Shown: positions 27,836-36,458 of the stretch, one piece after another
How the letters are laid out: each line of letters opens with the position of its first letter
Position numbering within the stretch: the first letter of the stretch is position 1
Assembly: GCA_001801215.1 (NCBI GenBank)
Contig: MGXA01000046.1
Span: forward strand, 1-52,863
Reading direction: 5' to 3'
Source: Gallionellales bacterium RIFCSPLOWO2_02_FULL_59_110
GTDB lineage: Bacteria > Pseudomonadota > Gammaproteobacteria > Burkholderiales > Gallionellaceae
Length of the DNA stretch: 52,863 nucleotides
Made by a program: the position numbers and the translations under genes
The notes under the pieces: generated by a model
The model's input: only the letters and a program-made list of their open reading frames with translations
Told to the model about the DNA's origin: nothing
The model's database searches: none

Positions 27836-27946
27836 TTATGCGCGCAGCGGTATGACTTCCGCGCCTGCTTCAACCTTGTCGAGATAATCAGCCCACTGTT
27901 GCATGATGCCGCGCCGCTCTTCAAAGTAAGTAGTGCGAATGTAGCC
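27836..27946 (-). pseudogene. Tyrosine integrase C-terminal remnant
   Basis: On the minus strand, directly after the antitoxin stop and in the same frame, 36 codons read GYIRTTYFEERRGIMQQWAD followed by YLDKVEAGAEVIPLRA and a stop. This matches the last helix of P4/phage-type tyrosine integrases, which typically end ...ERRxxMQxWADYL...VIP. The catalytic domain is absent. It marks the scar of an integrated element next to the tRNA pair. Confidence 0.7.
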
Positions 27947-28246
27947 TTATGCAGTGTGCGCCCGGACAAGCGGCTCAATCTTCGGCCAGATGGTGCGCTG
28001 TGCCATGCGGATGTCATAGTCGCTTTGCAGATCGAGCCAGATTTCCGGGGATACGCTGAAATATTTGCCAAGGCGCAAGGCGGTATCGGCAGTGATCGAG
28101 CGCTTGCCGTTGACGATTTCGCTGATGCGGTTGGGCGGTACGCTTACATCCCTCGATAGCGCATTGATGCTGATGCCCATCGGCTTCATAAATTCTTCCA
28201 GCAAAATCTCGCCGGGCGGAATTGGGTCAAGCAATTTTTGGGTCAT
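27947..28246 (-). CDS. higA: HigA/VapI-type antitoxin
   Basis: A 99-residue XRE-family antitoxin. The motif LLDPIPPGEILLEEFMKPMG at the N-terminus, INALSRDVSVPPNRISEIVNGKRSITADTALRLGKYF (helix-turn-helix), and SPEIWLDLQSDYDIRMAQ are characteristic of HigA antitoxins of the RelE-linked class. The toxin gene lies upstream with an 11-base gap, in the toxin-first order. The protein should neutralise the toxin and bind the palindrome in the promoter. Its stop is followed in frame by an integrase fragment. Confidence 0.9.
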   Translation of the reverse strand: MTQKLLDPIPPGEILLEEFMKPMGISINALSRDVSVPPNRISEIVNGKRSITADTALRLGKYFSVSPEIWLDLQSDYDIRMAQRTIWPKIEPLVRAHTA

Positions 28247-28257
28247 GGTATTTTCCT

Positions 28258-28536
28258 TTAGTGATAGTCCACAATTTCAACATCGTAAACATCGCCATCC
28301 GACCACTTGAAGCAGATGCGCCACTGGTCGTTTATGCGGATGCTGTGCTGCCCCTTGCGGTCGCCTTTGAGTGCTTCCAGGTGATTGCCGGGTGGCTGCT
28401 TCAAGTCGCCCAGTATCCGTGCCCGATGCAGATAAAGCAGCTTGCGGCGGGCTGGGCGCTCGATCAAATGAAAGCGCGCAACCAGTACATCGTGGAACAG
28501 CTTTTCGGTGTCGGCGCACTTGAACGATTTAATCAT
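28258..28536 (-). CDS. higB: HigB/RelE-type toxin
   Basis: A 92-residue toxin of the RelE/HigB superfamily: MIKSFKCADTEKLFHDVLVA, RRKLLYLHRARILGDLKQPP, GNHLEALKGDRKGQHSIRIN and DQWRICFKWSDGDVYDVEIV. The QHSIRINDQWRICF stretch is the catalytic strand of the family. It is unrelated in sequence to the HigB at 8028, so the window holds two different higBA classes. No Shine-Dalgarno precedes its ATG, and the promoter places the transcript start at the ATG. Confidence 0.9.
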   Translation of the reverse strand: MIKSFKCADTEKLFHDVLVARFHLIERPARRKLLYLHRARILGDLKQPPGNHLEALKGDRKGQHSIRINDQWRICFKWSDGDVYDVEIVDYH

Positions 28537-28542
28537 GGTGGA

Positions 28543-28571
28543 ATGCTATTATGTGCCGCGTAATATGTCAA
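28543..28571 (-). promoter_or_regulatory. Promoter and operator of HigBA-2
   Basis: On the minus strand a consensus TTGACA (28571-28566), a 17-base spacer and TAGCAT (28548-28543) end 6 bases before the ATG. The spacer and -10 contain the inverted repeat TATTA (28547-28551) / TAATA (28561-28565), a plausible antitoxin site. The predicted transcript starts at or next to the ATG, so it would be leaderless. Confidence 0.65.
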
Positions 28572-28612
28572 CCGGCATAGCCACAAATGCTGTGCACTTG
28601 TGATGGTGTTGT

Positions 28613-28707
28613 CACAGACTGGCATGGCCAGACTGTGGTGGTTTGATTGGCACAACAGCGGTGCTCTTGTGCAAGGTCTTGTCACAGACTTGCGATGCAA
28701 GACTGTG
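28613..28707. repeat. Two 25-base near-palindromes, 70 bases apart
   Basis: Copies at 28613-28637 (CACAG-A-CTGGC-ATG-GCCAG-A-CTGTG) and 28683-28707 (CACAG-A-CTTGC-GAT-GCAAG-A-CTGTG) fold as hairpins with one A/A mismatch. The inner stem differs by compensating changes on both arms, so pairing, not sequence, is kept. Each is preceded by TTGT. A partial copy is at 27811. Confidence 0.8.
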
Positions 28708-28727
28708 CATGGTACGGTTTGGGCGTT

Positions 28728-28764
28728 AAAAAACCCGCTAAAGCTATATGCAGTGCGGGTTTTT
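28728..28764. terminator. Bidirectional terminator-like hairpin
   Basis: AAAAAACCCGC (28728-28738) and GCGGGTTTTT (28755-28764) form a stem with flanking A- and T-runs that would terminate on both strands. No gene directly upstream on either side is obvious; it may be a leftover from the integrated element. Confidence 0.7.
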
Positions 28765-28814
28765 GGGGCGTGTCAGTCGGAGAGTTGATGGCAAACCGCG
28801 CCGTTGCTTGATTT

Positions 28815-29039
28815 ATGTTTCCTGCTTTAAAAATATACCGTCAAATATACCGCCAATTGTTAGCGGTAAGCCCAGCTCAAATAGACCATATTGTTCGCGC
28901 CTACATTGCCGGTCAAGGCCGCCCGTATTTTGAACATAAGCTTGGGTTCGAGACGGACGACTTGGCAATTAAATCCCGTCTCGACCTTGGGGTTGGCATC
29001 ATCGACTTCCGTGGCTTATACATGAATCCGGGCGCGTAA
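28815..29039 (+). CDS. Hypothetical 74-residue protein
   Basis: A free-standing open frame between two terminators: MFPALKIYRQIYRQLLAVSP, ending DFRGLYMNPGA. No signal peptide, membrane segment or family motif is recognised. Codon use is mixed and less GC-rich than the core genes, in keeping with the accessory surroundings. No good ribosome binding site precedes the ATG. It could be a real small accessory gene or a chance frame. Confidence 0.35.
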   Translation: MFPALKIYRQIYRQLLAVSPAQIDHIVRAYIAGQGRPYFEHKLGFETDDLAIKSRLDLGVGIIDFRGLYMNPGA

Positions 29040-29130
29040 GCGTAAGTACCGGGCATAGGTGCGGCTGCGCCTATGCAGGGGGAACCGGTAGCCAGAGTCT
29101 CCTTGCTGGCTTGAGGCCCCCACCCGATAC

Positions 29131-29166
29131 AAAAAAACCCGCCAATTCAACGGCGGGTTTTTCTTT
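29131..29166. terminator. Terminator-like hairpin left of tRNA-Ser
   Basis: AAAAACCCGCC (29133-29143) and GGCGGGTTTTT (29152-29162) pair, with A- and T-runs on both sides. On the minus strand it lies about 90 bases beyond the tRNA-Ser CCA end and could terminate that transcript; on the plus strand it could end the small gene at 28815. Confidence 0.8.
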
Positions 29167-29255
29167 CAGATGCTTTATTTTTGTAGCTTTATTTGTATAT
29201 CTAAATTTGTGCTTTGTTGTAATGTTAAATAAATACAATGAGTTATACGTTGAAT

Positions 29256-29345
29256 TGGCGGAGGGCGTGAGATTCGAACTCACGAAGGGCGCAAACCCTT
29301 GCCAGTTTTCAAGACTGGTGCATTCAACCGCTCTGCCAGCCCTCC
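29256..29345 (-). tRNA. tRNA-Ser (anticodon TGA)
   Basis: The minus strand gives a 90-base class II tRNA with acceptor stem GGAGGGC, anticodon loop CTTGAAA (TGA), a long variable arm, T loop TTCGAAT and encoded CCA. No convincing -35/-10 pair lies directly upstream; a promoter followed by a copy of the tRNA 5' half lies 94-170 bases upstream. Confidence 0.97.
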
Positions 29346-29439
29346 GTAAATTTCCACTATTTGATACTGCTGCCAGTTTTGGCTTCGACATAACCTGAAG
29401 GTTAGTCTACGCCGCAACAAGCCACTGCGTGGCGTGTTG

Positions 29440-29477
29440 TCAAGACTGGTGCATTCAACCGCTCTGCCAGCCCTCCG
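29440..29477 (-). pseudogene. Detached 5' half of tRNA-Ser
   Basis: Thirty-eight bases identical to 29309-29346: the acceptor 5' strand, D arm and anticodon stem up to the first anticodon bases, plus the base before the gene. After the anticodon TGA start the sequence diverges (CAACACGCC instead of AAACTGG). The fragment sits directly behind a tRNA-type promoter, the place where the functional gene would be expected. Confidence 0.85.
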
Positions 29478-29486
29478 AGGCCGCGC

Positions 29487-29515
29487 ATTTTGAACCAGGG
29501 CGCGTGGTGTGTCCA
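29487..29515 (-). promoter_or_regulatory. tRNA-Ser promoter (copy A)
   Basis: On the minus strand TGGACA (29515-29510), a 17-base spacer and CAAAAT (29492-29487) are followed by GCGCGGCC, a stable-RNA discriminator. Transcription would begin about 3-4 bases before the tRNA-Ser 5'-half fragment and continue through it to the intact tRNA. The 38 bases 29483-29520 recur at 36426-36463 with 32 identities. Confidence 0.65.
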
Positions 29516-29557
29516 GAAAAAAAGTCAATAATGCGCCTGCTTGGGGTGCGTTGATAG

Positions 29558-31522
29558 CTAATCCAGTTTGAACGTGAACCCCTTTTTCAGAATCAGCCGC
29601 AGGCAGGCATCTACCGCATGTTTGTCATAAAGCGTGCCGCTGGCGGCGGCGATTTCCGCCAGCGCCGCATTCATGCCGCGACCGGGGCGGTAGGGGCGGT
29701 GGGACGACATGGCCTCCACTACATCGGCCACGGCAATGATTCTTGCTTCCGGGATGATTTTCTCATCCTGCAATTTCGCCGGATAGCCGCTTCCATCCAG
29801 CCGCTCGTGGTGCTGCAGGATCATCCGTGCTACCGGCCAGGGGAGCTCGATATCATGGACGATCTCATAGCCTGCACGGGGATGGATCTGGATCAGTTGC
29901 ATTTCCAGTGACGTCAGCCTTGATGGTTTGCTCAGGATTTCGGTGGGAACGCCAATCTTGCCAATGTCGTGGATCAGGCTGCCGAAGCGGATCCCTTCGA
30001 TCTGTGCGGCGGGAAGCCCCATCTCTACAGCAATCGCCACTGCCAGCTGGCTGACCCGCTGCTGGTGGCCGGCCGTGTAGGGGTCGCGCGCCTCGCTGAT
30101 GGATGCAGCTACCCGGATGCTGTCCTCCAGCGCTCTGCGCAGTTTCTTCAATGCCGCTTCGCGTTCTTCTTCGGCTTGCCGGCGCCGCGCTTCCCGCTCG
30201 AAGCCCTCCAGTGCGAAGGAAATGTCGGTCGCCATTTCCTCCAGCAAATTCAACTGGTCGGTATCGAAAAAACTCGTTTCATCCGCATACAGAGTCAGCG
30301 CCCCGATCACCTTATTTCCGAAGCGCAGCGGCAGCCCCGCCGCGCCGCGAAAGCCGCGCTTCAGCGCCGCTTCGCGCCAGGGCCACGCACGTTCGTCGGT
30401 GATGAAATTATTTATGTGGCTGACGCGGTTTTCGCGAATGGCGGTGCCGGTCGGCCCGCGGCCTTCCGGCACATCATCGGCGCTGAAGGCAATGTCTGCC
30501 AGATAGCCATTCTCGGCGCCATCATGGCAAACGGGCCTGACCGTGCACGTCTTTTCATCCACCAGCCCCACCCATGCCATGACAAACTTGCCGTGAGTGA
30601 CCGCAGCCTTGCAAATATTGAAGAACAAATCCTCGCGGTTCGCGGTGCGCACAATGGTTTCGTTGGTCTGGCTGAGGGTGGCGTAGAGCCGCGACAGTTT
30701 CTGAATCCGCGCTTCCGCCTGCTTGCGTTCGGTGATGTCCTTGATCACGCCGTCATAGGACAGCAACTTTCCGGAGGCGTCCTTGAGCAGGATGGTCGTG
30801 TCGCTCACCCAGCGGGATTCACCGTCTTTCCGGATGATGCGATGCTCGATGGGAGGGGTATCCTTCCCCGCAAGAATCTGTCGCACGTGCTCCGTGACCA
30901 ATTCACGATCTTCCGGAGCGACCATCTGTATCCACAGGTAGGGATTGGCAGAAAACTCTTCCGCAGCGAACCCCGTCACCCTCACGCAGGCTGGGCTTTG
31001 CGTGGTCTCAACGGCACGCCCGTTCTCGATGCGCACCGTGTATTGATAATCCGTGAGCCCCTCGGTGATGCGCCGGTAACGTGCTTCGCTTTCCAGAAGT
31101 GCTTTCTCCGCCGCCTTGCGGGCGCGGGTATCCTGCACCTCTGAAAGGGCTCGCCGCACTGCGGTTCCGAGGCGCGCAAGCCGGTCTTTGAGAACATAGT
31201 CCATCGCTCCCAGTCTGAGCAGTTCGACGGCCCTCTCGTCTCCCATGGCGCCGGTCAGCATCACCACCGGTATGTCTGGATACTGTTGCTGGACTATCCT
31301 GACTGCGGAAGCGCCGTCGAAGGTGGGGAGCTTGTAATCGGCTAGGACGATGTCCGGTTTGAACTCATCCAGCGCCCGGATAAACGTTTCCTTGGTGTCA
31401 ACGCGTTTGGCGATGAAGGACAAACCCGCCTCGCGCAGCGCGTCCTCCGCCAGTTCGGCGTCGGTCGGCTCATCCTCCAGCAGCAGGATGCGCAGTTCCT
31501 TTTGCCAGGGCGGCTGGCCCAT
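29558..31522 (-). CDS. REC-PAS-GAF-HD-GYP response regulator (cyclic-di-GMP phosphodiesterase)
   Basis: A 654-residue soluble protein. The receiver domain (8-125) has acidic pocket E16-D17 and phosphoacceptor D62 (IVLADYKLPTFDG). A PAS domain (145-268, ending [10 protein letters not shown]) and a GAF domain (about 285-440) follow, then HD-GYP (465-650) with H486, H518-D519 (LIHDIGKIGVP), H571-H572 and GSGYP (577-581). All metal-binding residues of an active HD-GYP enzyme are present, so it should hydrolyse cyclic-di-GMP. The ATG lies 3 bases after the stop of the CheY-like gene; a 44-residue upstream extension reads back through that gene and is rejected. It is the output end of the kinase operon. 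Confidence 0.92.
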   Translation of the reverse strand: MGQPPWQKELRILLLEDEPTDAELAEDALREAGLSFIAKRVDTKETFIRALDEFKPDIVLADYKLPTFDGASAVRIVQQQYPDIPVVMLTGAMGDERAVELLRLGAMDYVLKDRLARLGTAVRRALSEVQDTRARKAAEKALLESEARYRRITEGLTDYQYTVRIENGRAVETTQSPACVRVTGFAAEEFSANPYLWIQMVAPEDRELVTEHVRQILAGKDTPPIEHRIIRKDGESRWVSDTTILLKDASGKLLSYDGVIKDITERKQAEARIQKLSRLYATLSQTNETIVRTANREDLFFNICKAAVTHGKFVMAWVGLVDEKTCTVRPVCHDGAENGYLADIAFSADDVPEGRGPTGTAIRENRVSHINNFITDERAWPWREAALKRGFRGAAGLPLRFGNKVIGALTLYADETSFFDTDQLNLLEEMATDISFALEGFEREARRRQAEEEREAALKKLRRALEDSIRVAASISEARDPYTAGHQQRVSQLAVAIAVEMGLPAAQIEGIRFGSLIHDIGKIGVPTEILSKPSRLTSLEMQLIQIHPRAGYEIVHDIELPWPVARMILQHHERLDGSGYPAKLQDEKIIPEARIIAVADVVEAMSSHRPYRPGRGMNAALAEIAAASGTLYDKHAVDACLRLILKKGFTFKLD

Positions 31523-31524
31523 GG

Positions 31525-31983
31525 CTATTTGGCCGGAGAAGCGGGAGGGTGGTTGATCAGCAGCCAGTAGAGGCCCATTTCCGACACCACCCTGGCGAAT
31601 TCTTCGAATTCCACCGGCTTGCCGATGTAGCTGTTGACGCCGAGGCTGTAGCATTCGGCCACATCCCGGTCTTCCTTCGATGAGGTCAACACCACCACCG
31701 GGATATGTTTCGTCCGGTTATCCGCCTTGAGGCGGCGCAACACTTCCAGCCCGTCCACCTTGGGCATGCGCAGATCTAGCAATACTACTTTCGGGGGCTT
31801 CTCGATGTTACGGCCGCCATAGGCGCCGGTGGCAAACAGAAAATCCAGCGCCTCGGCGCCATCCTTCACCCACACCAGCTTGTTGGCAAGGTTGCGCTCT
31901 TTCAACGCCACCATCGTCAGTTCGGCGTCGGTCGGGTTGTCTTCCACCAGCAATATTTCCACGCCATCGGTCAAAATGCTCAT
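31525..31983 (-). CDS. CheY-like response regulator (Rcp1 type)
   Basis: A 152-residue single receiver domain: [13 protein letters not shown] near the N-terminus, phosphoacceptor D70 in [26 protein letters not shown] with the conserved Thr/Ser, and SYIGKPVEF with the conserved Lys. The long alpha-helical insert [15 protein letters not shown] is typical of Rcp1-type regulators that pair with phytochrome-like kinases. Its ATG overlaps the kinase stop (ATGA). No output domain; it probably acts as a phosphate shuttle or by protein contact. Confidence 0.93.
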   Translation of the reverse strand: MSILTDGVEILLVEDNPTDAELTMVALKERNLANKLVWVKDGAEALDFLFATGAYGGRNIEKPPKVVLLDLRMPKVDGLEVLRRLKADNRTKHIPVVVLTSSKEDRDVAECYSLGVNSYIGKPVEFEEFARVVSEMGLYWLLINHPPASPAK

Positions 31984-34900
31984 GATTGTTTCTCCTCTAG
32001 ACAAGGTAGTGCAAAATAAAACGCCGCACCTTCATTGACTTTCCCTTCCGCCCATACCCGCCCACCGTGGCGTGTAACGATGCGTTTGACGATGGCGAGA
32101 CCAATGCCCGTCCCCTCGAATTCGTCGATACCGTGGAGGCGCTGGAACACGCCGAACAGCTTGTGCACGTACTGCTGGTCGAAGCCGACGCCGTTGTCCC
32201 TGATGCAGTATATGCACTCCGTTCCTTCGATATTCCCTTCAATTTCGATTCGTGCCGCCGGCTTCGGCAAGGTGAATTTGGCGGCGTTGGCAAGCAGGTT
32301 GGCCCACACCTGGCGCAGCATTGCGCGATCGCCCTGCGCGTTCGGCAGTGGCTTGATTTCAATGAGCACCTCCCGCTCCGCCCTTGACGGTTCGAGTTCC
32401 TGCCACGCCTCGCGCGCCAATGCTGCCATATCGGTTGTCGATGCCTTGATTTCCAGCCGCCCGGCGCGGGAGAATGCGAGAATGTCGTCGATCAGCTGCC
32501 CCATCCTTTGGGTGTTGTCGCGCACCACGTTCAGCAGCCGTTTGCCTTCGTCGTCGAGCTTGCCTTCATACTGCTTCAGCACCAAGCGCGAGAAGCCGTC
32601 GATCGCGCGCAGCGGCACGCGCAGGTCGTGCGATACCGAATAGGCGAAACTTTCCAGCTCCTGGTTGGCGGCTTCCAGTTGGGCGGTGCGCGCGGCAACG
32701 CGTTGCTCAAGCTTCACATTAAGCCGGCGAACTTCTTCTTCGGCGCGCTTGGCAACGGCAATGTCCCAGGCGAGATCAGCCAGTTTGGTAGCTGAATCCA
32801 GGTCACTGTCCTTGTACGGCACTGCCTTGTTCCCGACACCCAGAATGGCGACGATCAGCTTATTGCGGAAGATCGGAACCACCATCTCGCGCTCGACATG
32901 GGCATGGCCGGGCGGCATGCCGCGCTTGTGCGGCAGCGCTGCGTAATCGTTGTGTATCACCGCGCGGCGTTCGCGCACGCAGTCCACCCAGACACCCGCT
33001 TGGTCGATGCCGTAATGGTTGCCATCGCCCTCCGCCTTGCAGAATTCCTGCGTCGTCCTCGTTGACCATGCTTGCAGGGTCAGGGTTTGCTGGTCCTCAT
33101 CGAGAAAGTGATAAAAGCCGATACTGCTTCCGGTCAGGGCGCATGCCTCGTCGAGCGTGGCGATGAGCAACTCTTTCAGTGTATGGTTTGCGGCATAGTC
33201 TGTCAGGCGCAAGCGGGCCAGCTGGATATTTTCGCGCAGCTTGCTCGCGGTGATGTCGCGGCTTATGCCGAACATCCCTAGGGTGCGCCCTGCATCATCC
33301 CGCAACGGGAGTTTTACCGTATCCACATAGTGCGGCTCACCATCGACGTAGAGTTGGTCGACCGAGCGTATGGTCTTGCCGGCGATGGCATCGAGGTCAT
33401 CCTGTTCGTACCCCCTTATGCCCTTGGCCGCATTTCCCCTGACTAATTCCGGATTCCAGCCATTCTCGATGTCGGTTTTGCCGATGATATCCTGCACATG
33501 CTTGCCGACAGTCTTGGCAAAGATTTCGTTGCACAGGATCGTGCGCAACTCCCTGTCCTTGGCATAAATATAATCTGCCGATGAATCGATGATGTTGCGC
33601 AGGAGATTGGATTTTTCCTGGAGCGCAGTCGCTGTCCGCCTCAACTCGGTGATATCCATATTGATGCCGAGCATCCGCAATGGGGTGCCCCGTTCGTCGC
33701 GGAACACTTTCGCCACGGCCTTGATGTGGCGAATCTCGCCGCCCGGCCAGACTACGCGGAACTCGGTGTCGAAAGGTTTTAGTCCCGAGATCGCATCGTT
33801 GACCTCACGGTCTCCGCGCTCGAGATCATCCGGGTGCAAGGCCGCCCGCCACGCCTCTTCGGTGCCGATGAAGTCTTCGCGGCGGATATGGTAGAGCGCG
33901 AACATCGAGTCATCCCATATCATCTCCTGGGTTACCAGATTCCAGTCCCAGACGCCCACGCCATTCTGGATCGTGGCCAGTGCCAGCCGTTCTTCCTTTT
34001 CCCAGAGTTTATTCTCGGCCAGTTTGCGTTCGGTAATGTCGCGTGCCGCGGCAAACACGCCCAAGATGTTTCCGGCCTCGTCGCGATAGACCGTGGCGTT
34101 GTAGAGCACGTCCGCCACCTTGCCCGAAACATGCCGGATAGATAGAGGATAATCTATCACCAACCCCTTGGCGAATACTTCCTGATAACCTGACCGCGCC
34201 TGTTCCGGCTCCGTGAAATATTCGGAGAAGTCACTGCCGATCATTTGCTGGCGCGGTACTCCCGTCGCCCGTTCGGTCGCTTCGTTCACGTCGGTGATCT
34301 TGCCCTCCGCGCTGATAGTCACCAGCGGATCGAGGCTGGCCTCGATCAGGCTGCGCGCATAGAGTGAGGTAGCGCGCGATTTTTCCTCCGCCTGTTTGCG
34401 TTCGGTGATGTCCTGCACCGATCCCGCCCCCGACAACAAATTGCCCCGGGCGTCAAAGTCCAGCTCGGCACGCTCTTCCACCCAGCGCGTCTCGCCATGC
34501 ACGACGATGCGGTGTTGTATCCGGTAAGGCGCGCCCTTGAGCGCGGCCTGCCAGGCGGAATTGACGAGTTTCCTGTCGTCCGGATGCACTTTGACAAGGA
34601 AGGATTCATAGGAGATGGGCGTGGCGGCAGGTATGTCGAAGATGCGGTAGGTTTCAGCGGACCACACCAGCTCGTTTTGCGGCATGTTGAGCCGCCAGCT
34701 GCCGACTGCGGCCAGGGATTGCGTGCGGCGCAGCAAGGCTTCGCTGGCGCGCAGCTGCCCTTCGGCCTGCTTGCGTTCGGTGATGTCCTTGTTCAGGATC
34801 ATCCAGACTTCGCCGAACTCGGGATGGGTGAACACGGAAGCCGAGGCGGCGCACCAGAAACGTTTGCCATCCCTGGTGATGTTTTCCGTTTCTCCTCGCC

Positions 34901-36284
34901 ACACCCCTTTTCGGGACAGCACCTTGCCGATGGCGGCAGTGGCTTCCGCCGGCGACTTCATGGAGGGAGCAAACAGCATGGAGAAGCGCTTGCCGGACAA
35001 TTCGTTCGGCTTATAGCCGAACATGCGCTCGGCACCCGGATTGGTGTAAACAATGGTGCCGTCCGTTGCATGAACCAGCAATACCGCTTCGGAAATCTGC
35101 GCCATCATCCGGGATTCAAGGTAGATGTCCTCATGGCCGGTCTGCTTGCTGATGCGCAAATGCCGGTAACGCTCCGGAAGCACCGGGGGAATCGCGCCGA
35201 AGCGTTCGATGAGGGTGAAAGAGCCGTCCGCCTGGCAGCGCGAAAGGCAGGTGTTCACCCGGGCATGGTGCGACACCTGATCCATCTGCACGGCACCTTG
35301 AGGGCCGGATACGGCTACCGTTTCCAGCGCCTTGACCAGCACTTCCGCATCGAGGCTACCCGCCTGATTGGCGGCCTTGGCGAACGCCTTGACGCAGAGG
35401 TAAGCGCCTTCGCCAAAATTGGTCAGGATGCCGTTGCCCTGCGGCCAGATGCCGTCCACTTCGGGCTGGGCGGCAAGCCGCGCCAGGTAGGCTTTGTTTT
35501 CCGGCGTATCCAGCGTCATGAAATAGGTGTTGCTGGAATAAAAACCTTCGCGCACCTCAGGCGGCAACCGGCTGGCCATGACTTCGTCATAGTGCCCCAT
35601 CACCACCGCCATGCGCTTTTTCAGACCCCTTGCGCTGAAGCGGGTGAGCAGATGTGCCTGATCGGCACCCGCGAAGTAGGGGACGAACACCTCTGCACCC
35701 GATTCCGCCACTTGATCGAGCAGGCGTTCGATGTCGCCGTCGCCCACGCCGATCGGGTAATACTCCTCGCCGACGGTCAGCCCGCCCGACTGTTCCAGCG
35801 CGCGCTTGGCGGCGTCGATGGAGCCGCGCGGCCATTCGTAATTGTTGCCGGCGAAGAACATGCGCGGGCCGTACCGCTTGCGCATGAACGGGATCATGCG
35901 GTCGATCTGCTGGTTCGGCAGCGCGGCGAAATGGAAAAAGTAGTGGCTGAGAATACTCCCCTCGTAAAAAGAGAAGTTGAGGTAGGGAATCCGGCGCGGC
36001 TCGGCCACCTGGTAGGCGACGGCGATGCGCGAATTGGAGAGGAGGTTGCCGATGATGGCGGCGCAGCGATGATGATCCACCAGCCGGGTGGCGGCCGCGA
36101 CCGCGCTTTCCGGCAGGCTGCCGTCGTCTTCGATCACGAGTTCCAGCGGTTTGCCCAGGACGCCGCCGCCTTCGTTGACCTCGGCGCAGGCGATTTGACC
36201 GGCGCGGGTGATTTCCGCGCCGTACATTTCCACCAGGCCGGTCAGAGGAGGCATCAATCCGAGTTTTACGGTGTTTTCACTCAT
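31980..36284 (-). CDS. Soluble hybrid sensor: AmiC-like ligand-binding domain + 5 PAS + GAF + histidine kinase
   Basis: A 1434-residue protein with no signal peptide or membrane segment. Residues 1-375 are a type I periplasmic-binding-protein fold closest in look to AmiC, the amide sensor of Pseudomonas: [40 protein letters not shown], and [20 protein letters not shown] near 324-343, where AmiC has a very similar APQGPV...NNHSR stretch. PAS domains follow at about 390-505, 515-630, 640-755, 760-880 and 890-1015, then GAF (1025-1175), a coiled coil, HisKA with H1219 ([17 protein letters not shown]) and HATPase ([24 protein letters not shown]). I infer an intracellular small-molecule kinase feeding the two downstream regulators. 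AAGGAT lies 6 bases before the ATG. Confidence 0.92.
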   Translation of the reverse strand: MSENTVKLGLMPPLTGLVEMYGAEITRAGQIACAEVNEGGGVLGKPLELVIEDDGSLPESAVAAATRLVDHHRCAAIIGNLLSNSRIAVAYQVAEPRRIPYLNFSFYEGSILSHYFFHFAALPNQQIDRMIPFMRKRYGPRMFFAGNNYEWPRGSIDAAKRALEQSGGLTVGEEYYPIGVGDGDIERLLDQVAESGAEVFVPYFAGADQAHLLTRFSARGLKKRMAVVMGHYDEVMASRLPPEVREGFYSSNTYFMTLDTPENKAYLARLAAQPEVDGIWPQGNGILTNFGEGAYLCVKAFAKAANQAGSLDAEVLVKALETVAVSGPQGAVQMDQVSHHARVNTCLSRCQADGSFTLIERFGAIPPVLPERYRHLRISKQTGHEDIYLESRMMAQISEAVLLVHATDGTIVYTNPGAERMFGYKPNELSGKRFSMLFAPSMKSPAEATAAIGKVLSRKGVWRGETENITRDGKRFWCAASASVFTHPEFGEVWMILNKDITERKQAEGQLRASEALLRRTQSLAAVGSWRLNMPQNELVWSAETYRIFDIPAATPISYESFLVKVHPDDRKLVNSAWQAALKGAPYRIQHRIVVHGETRWVEERAELDFDARGNLLSGAGSVQDITERKQAEEKSRATSLYARSLIEASLDPLVTISAEGKITDVNEATERATGVPRQQMIGSDFSEYFTEPEQARSGYQEVFAKGLVIDYPLSIRHVSGKVADVLYNATVYRDEAGNILGVFAAARDITERKLAENKLWEKEERLALATIQNGVGVWDWNLVTQEMIWDDSMFALYHIRREDFIGTEEAWRAALHPDDLERGDREVNDAISGLKPFDTEFRVVWPGGEIRHIKAVAKVFRDERGTPLRMLGINMDITELRRTATALQEKSNLLRNIIDSSADYIYAKDRELRTILCNEIFAKTVGKHVQDIIGKTDIENGWNPELVRGNAAKGIRGYEQDDLDAIAGKTIRSVDQLYVDGEPHYVDTVKLPLRDDAGRTLGMFGISRDITASKLRENIQLARLRLTDYAANHTLKELLIATLDEACALTGSSIGFYHFLDEDQQTLTLQAWSTRTTQEFCKAEGDGNHYGIDQAGVWVDCVRERRAVIHNDYAALPHKRGMPPGHAHVEREMVVPIFRNKLIVAILGVGNKAVPYKDSDLDSATKLADLAWDIAVAKRAEEEVRRLNVKLEQRVAARTAQLEAANQELESFAYSVSHDLRVPLRAIDGFSRLVLKQYEGKLDDEGKRLLNVVRDNTQRMGQLIDDILAFSRAGRLEIKASTTDMAALAREAWQELEPSRAEREVLIEIKPLPNAQGDRAMLRQVWANLLANAAKFTLPKPAARIEIEGNIEGTECIYCIRDNGVGFDQQYVHKLFGVFQRLHGIDEFEGTGIGLAIVKRIVTRHGGRVWAEGKVNEGAAFYFALPCLEEKQS

Positions 36285-36429
36285 AAATCCTTCCCGTATT
36301 CACAAGAAATTGGGACGCAGGAACTGGCCCGTGAGGGCGACCAGGACTGGCGCATGGGTATCGACTGACTTGAAGGCGTGCTTGCGCCGGGTGGATTGCC
36401 GACGGCGTCGGTGAATTCCATGTTTGCGC

Positions 36430-36458
36430 ATTTTGAGCCAAGCTGCGCGGCGTGTCCA
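36430..36458 (-). promoter_or_regulatory. Candidate promoter of the kinase operon (copy B of the tRNA-Ser promoter)
   Basis: On the minus strand TGGACA (36458-36453), a 17-base spacer and CAAAAT (36435-36430). It starts 2 bases after the queD stop and reads towards the kinase ATG at 36284, leaving a leader of about 140 bases. The 38 bases around it match the tRNA-Ser promoter at 29483-29520 in 32 positions, with both boxes and the spacing kept. Confidence 0.5.

Noticed and set aside
28613..28707. Possible CRISPR array from the spaced palindromes
   Set aside because: Only two full units, no further regular spacing, unequal repeats, and no cas genes.
29111..29398. 95-codon frame across the tRNA-Ser gene
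   Set aside because: It reads through a terminator hairpin and the tRNA in antisense; this kind of spurious protein is common at tRNA genes.
31980..36284. Idea that the large kinase is a membrane receptor with a periplasmic sensor
   Set aside because: No signal peptide or hydrophobic segment of membrane-spanning length is present anywhere in the 1434 residues.
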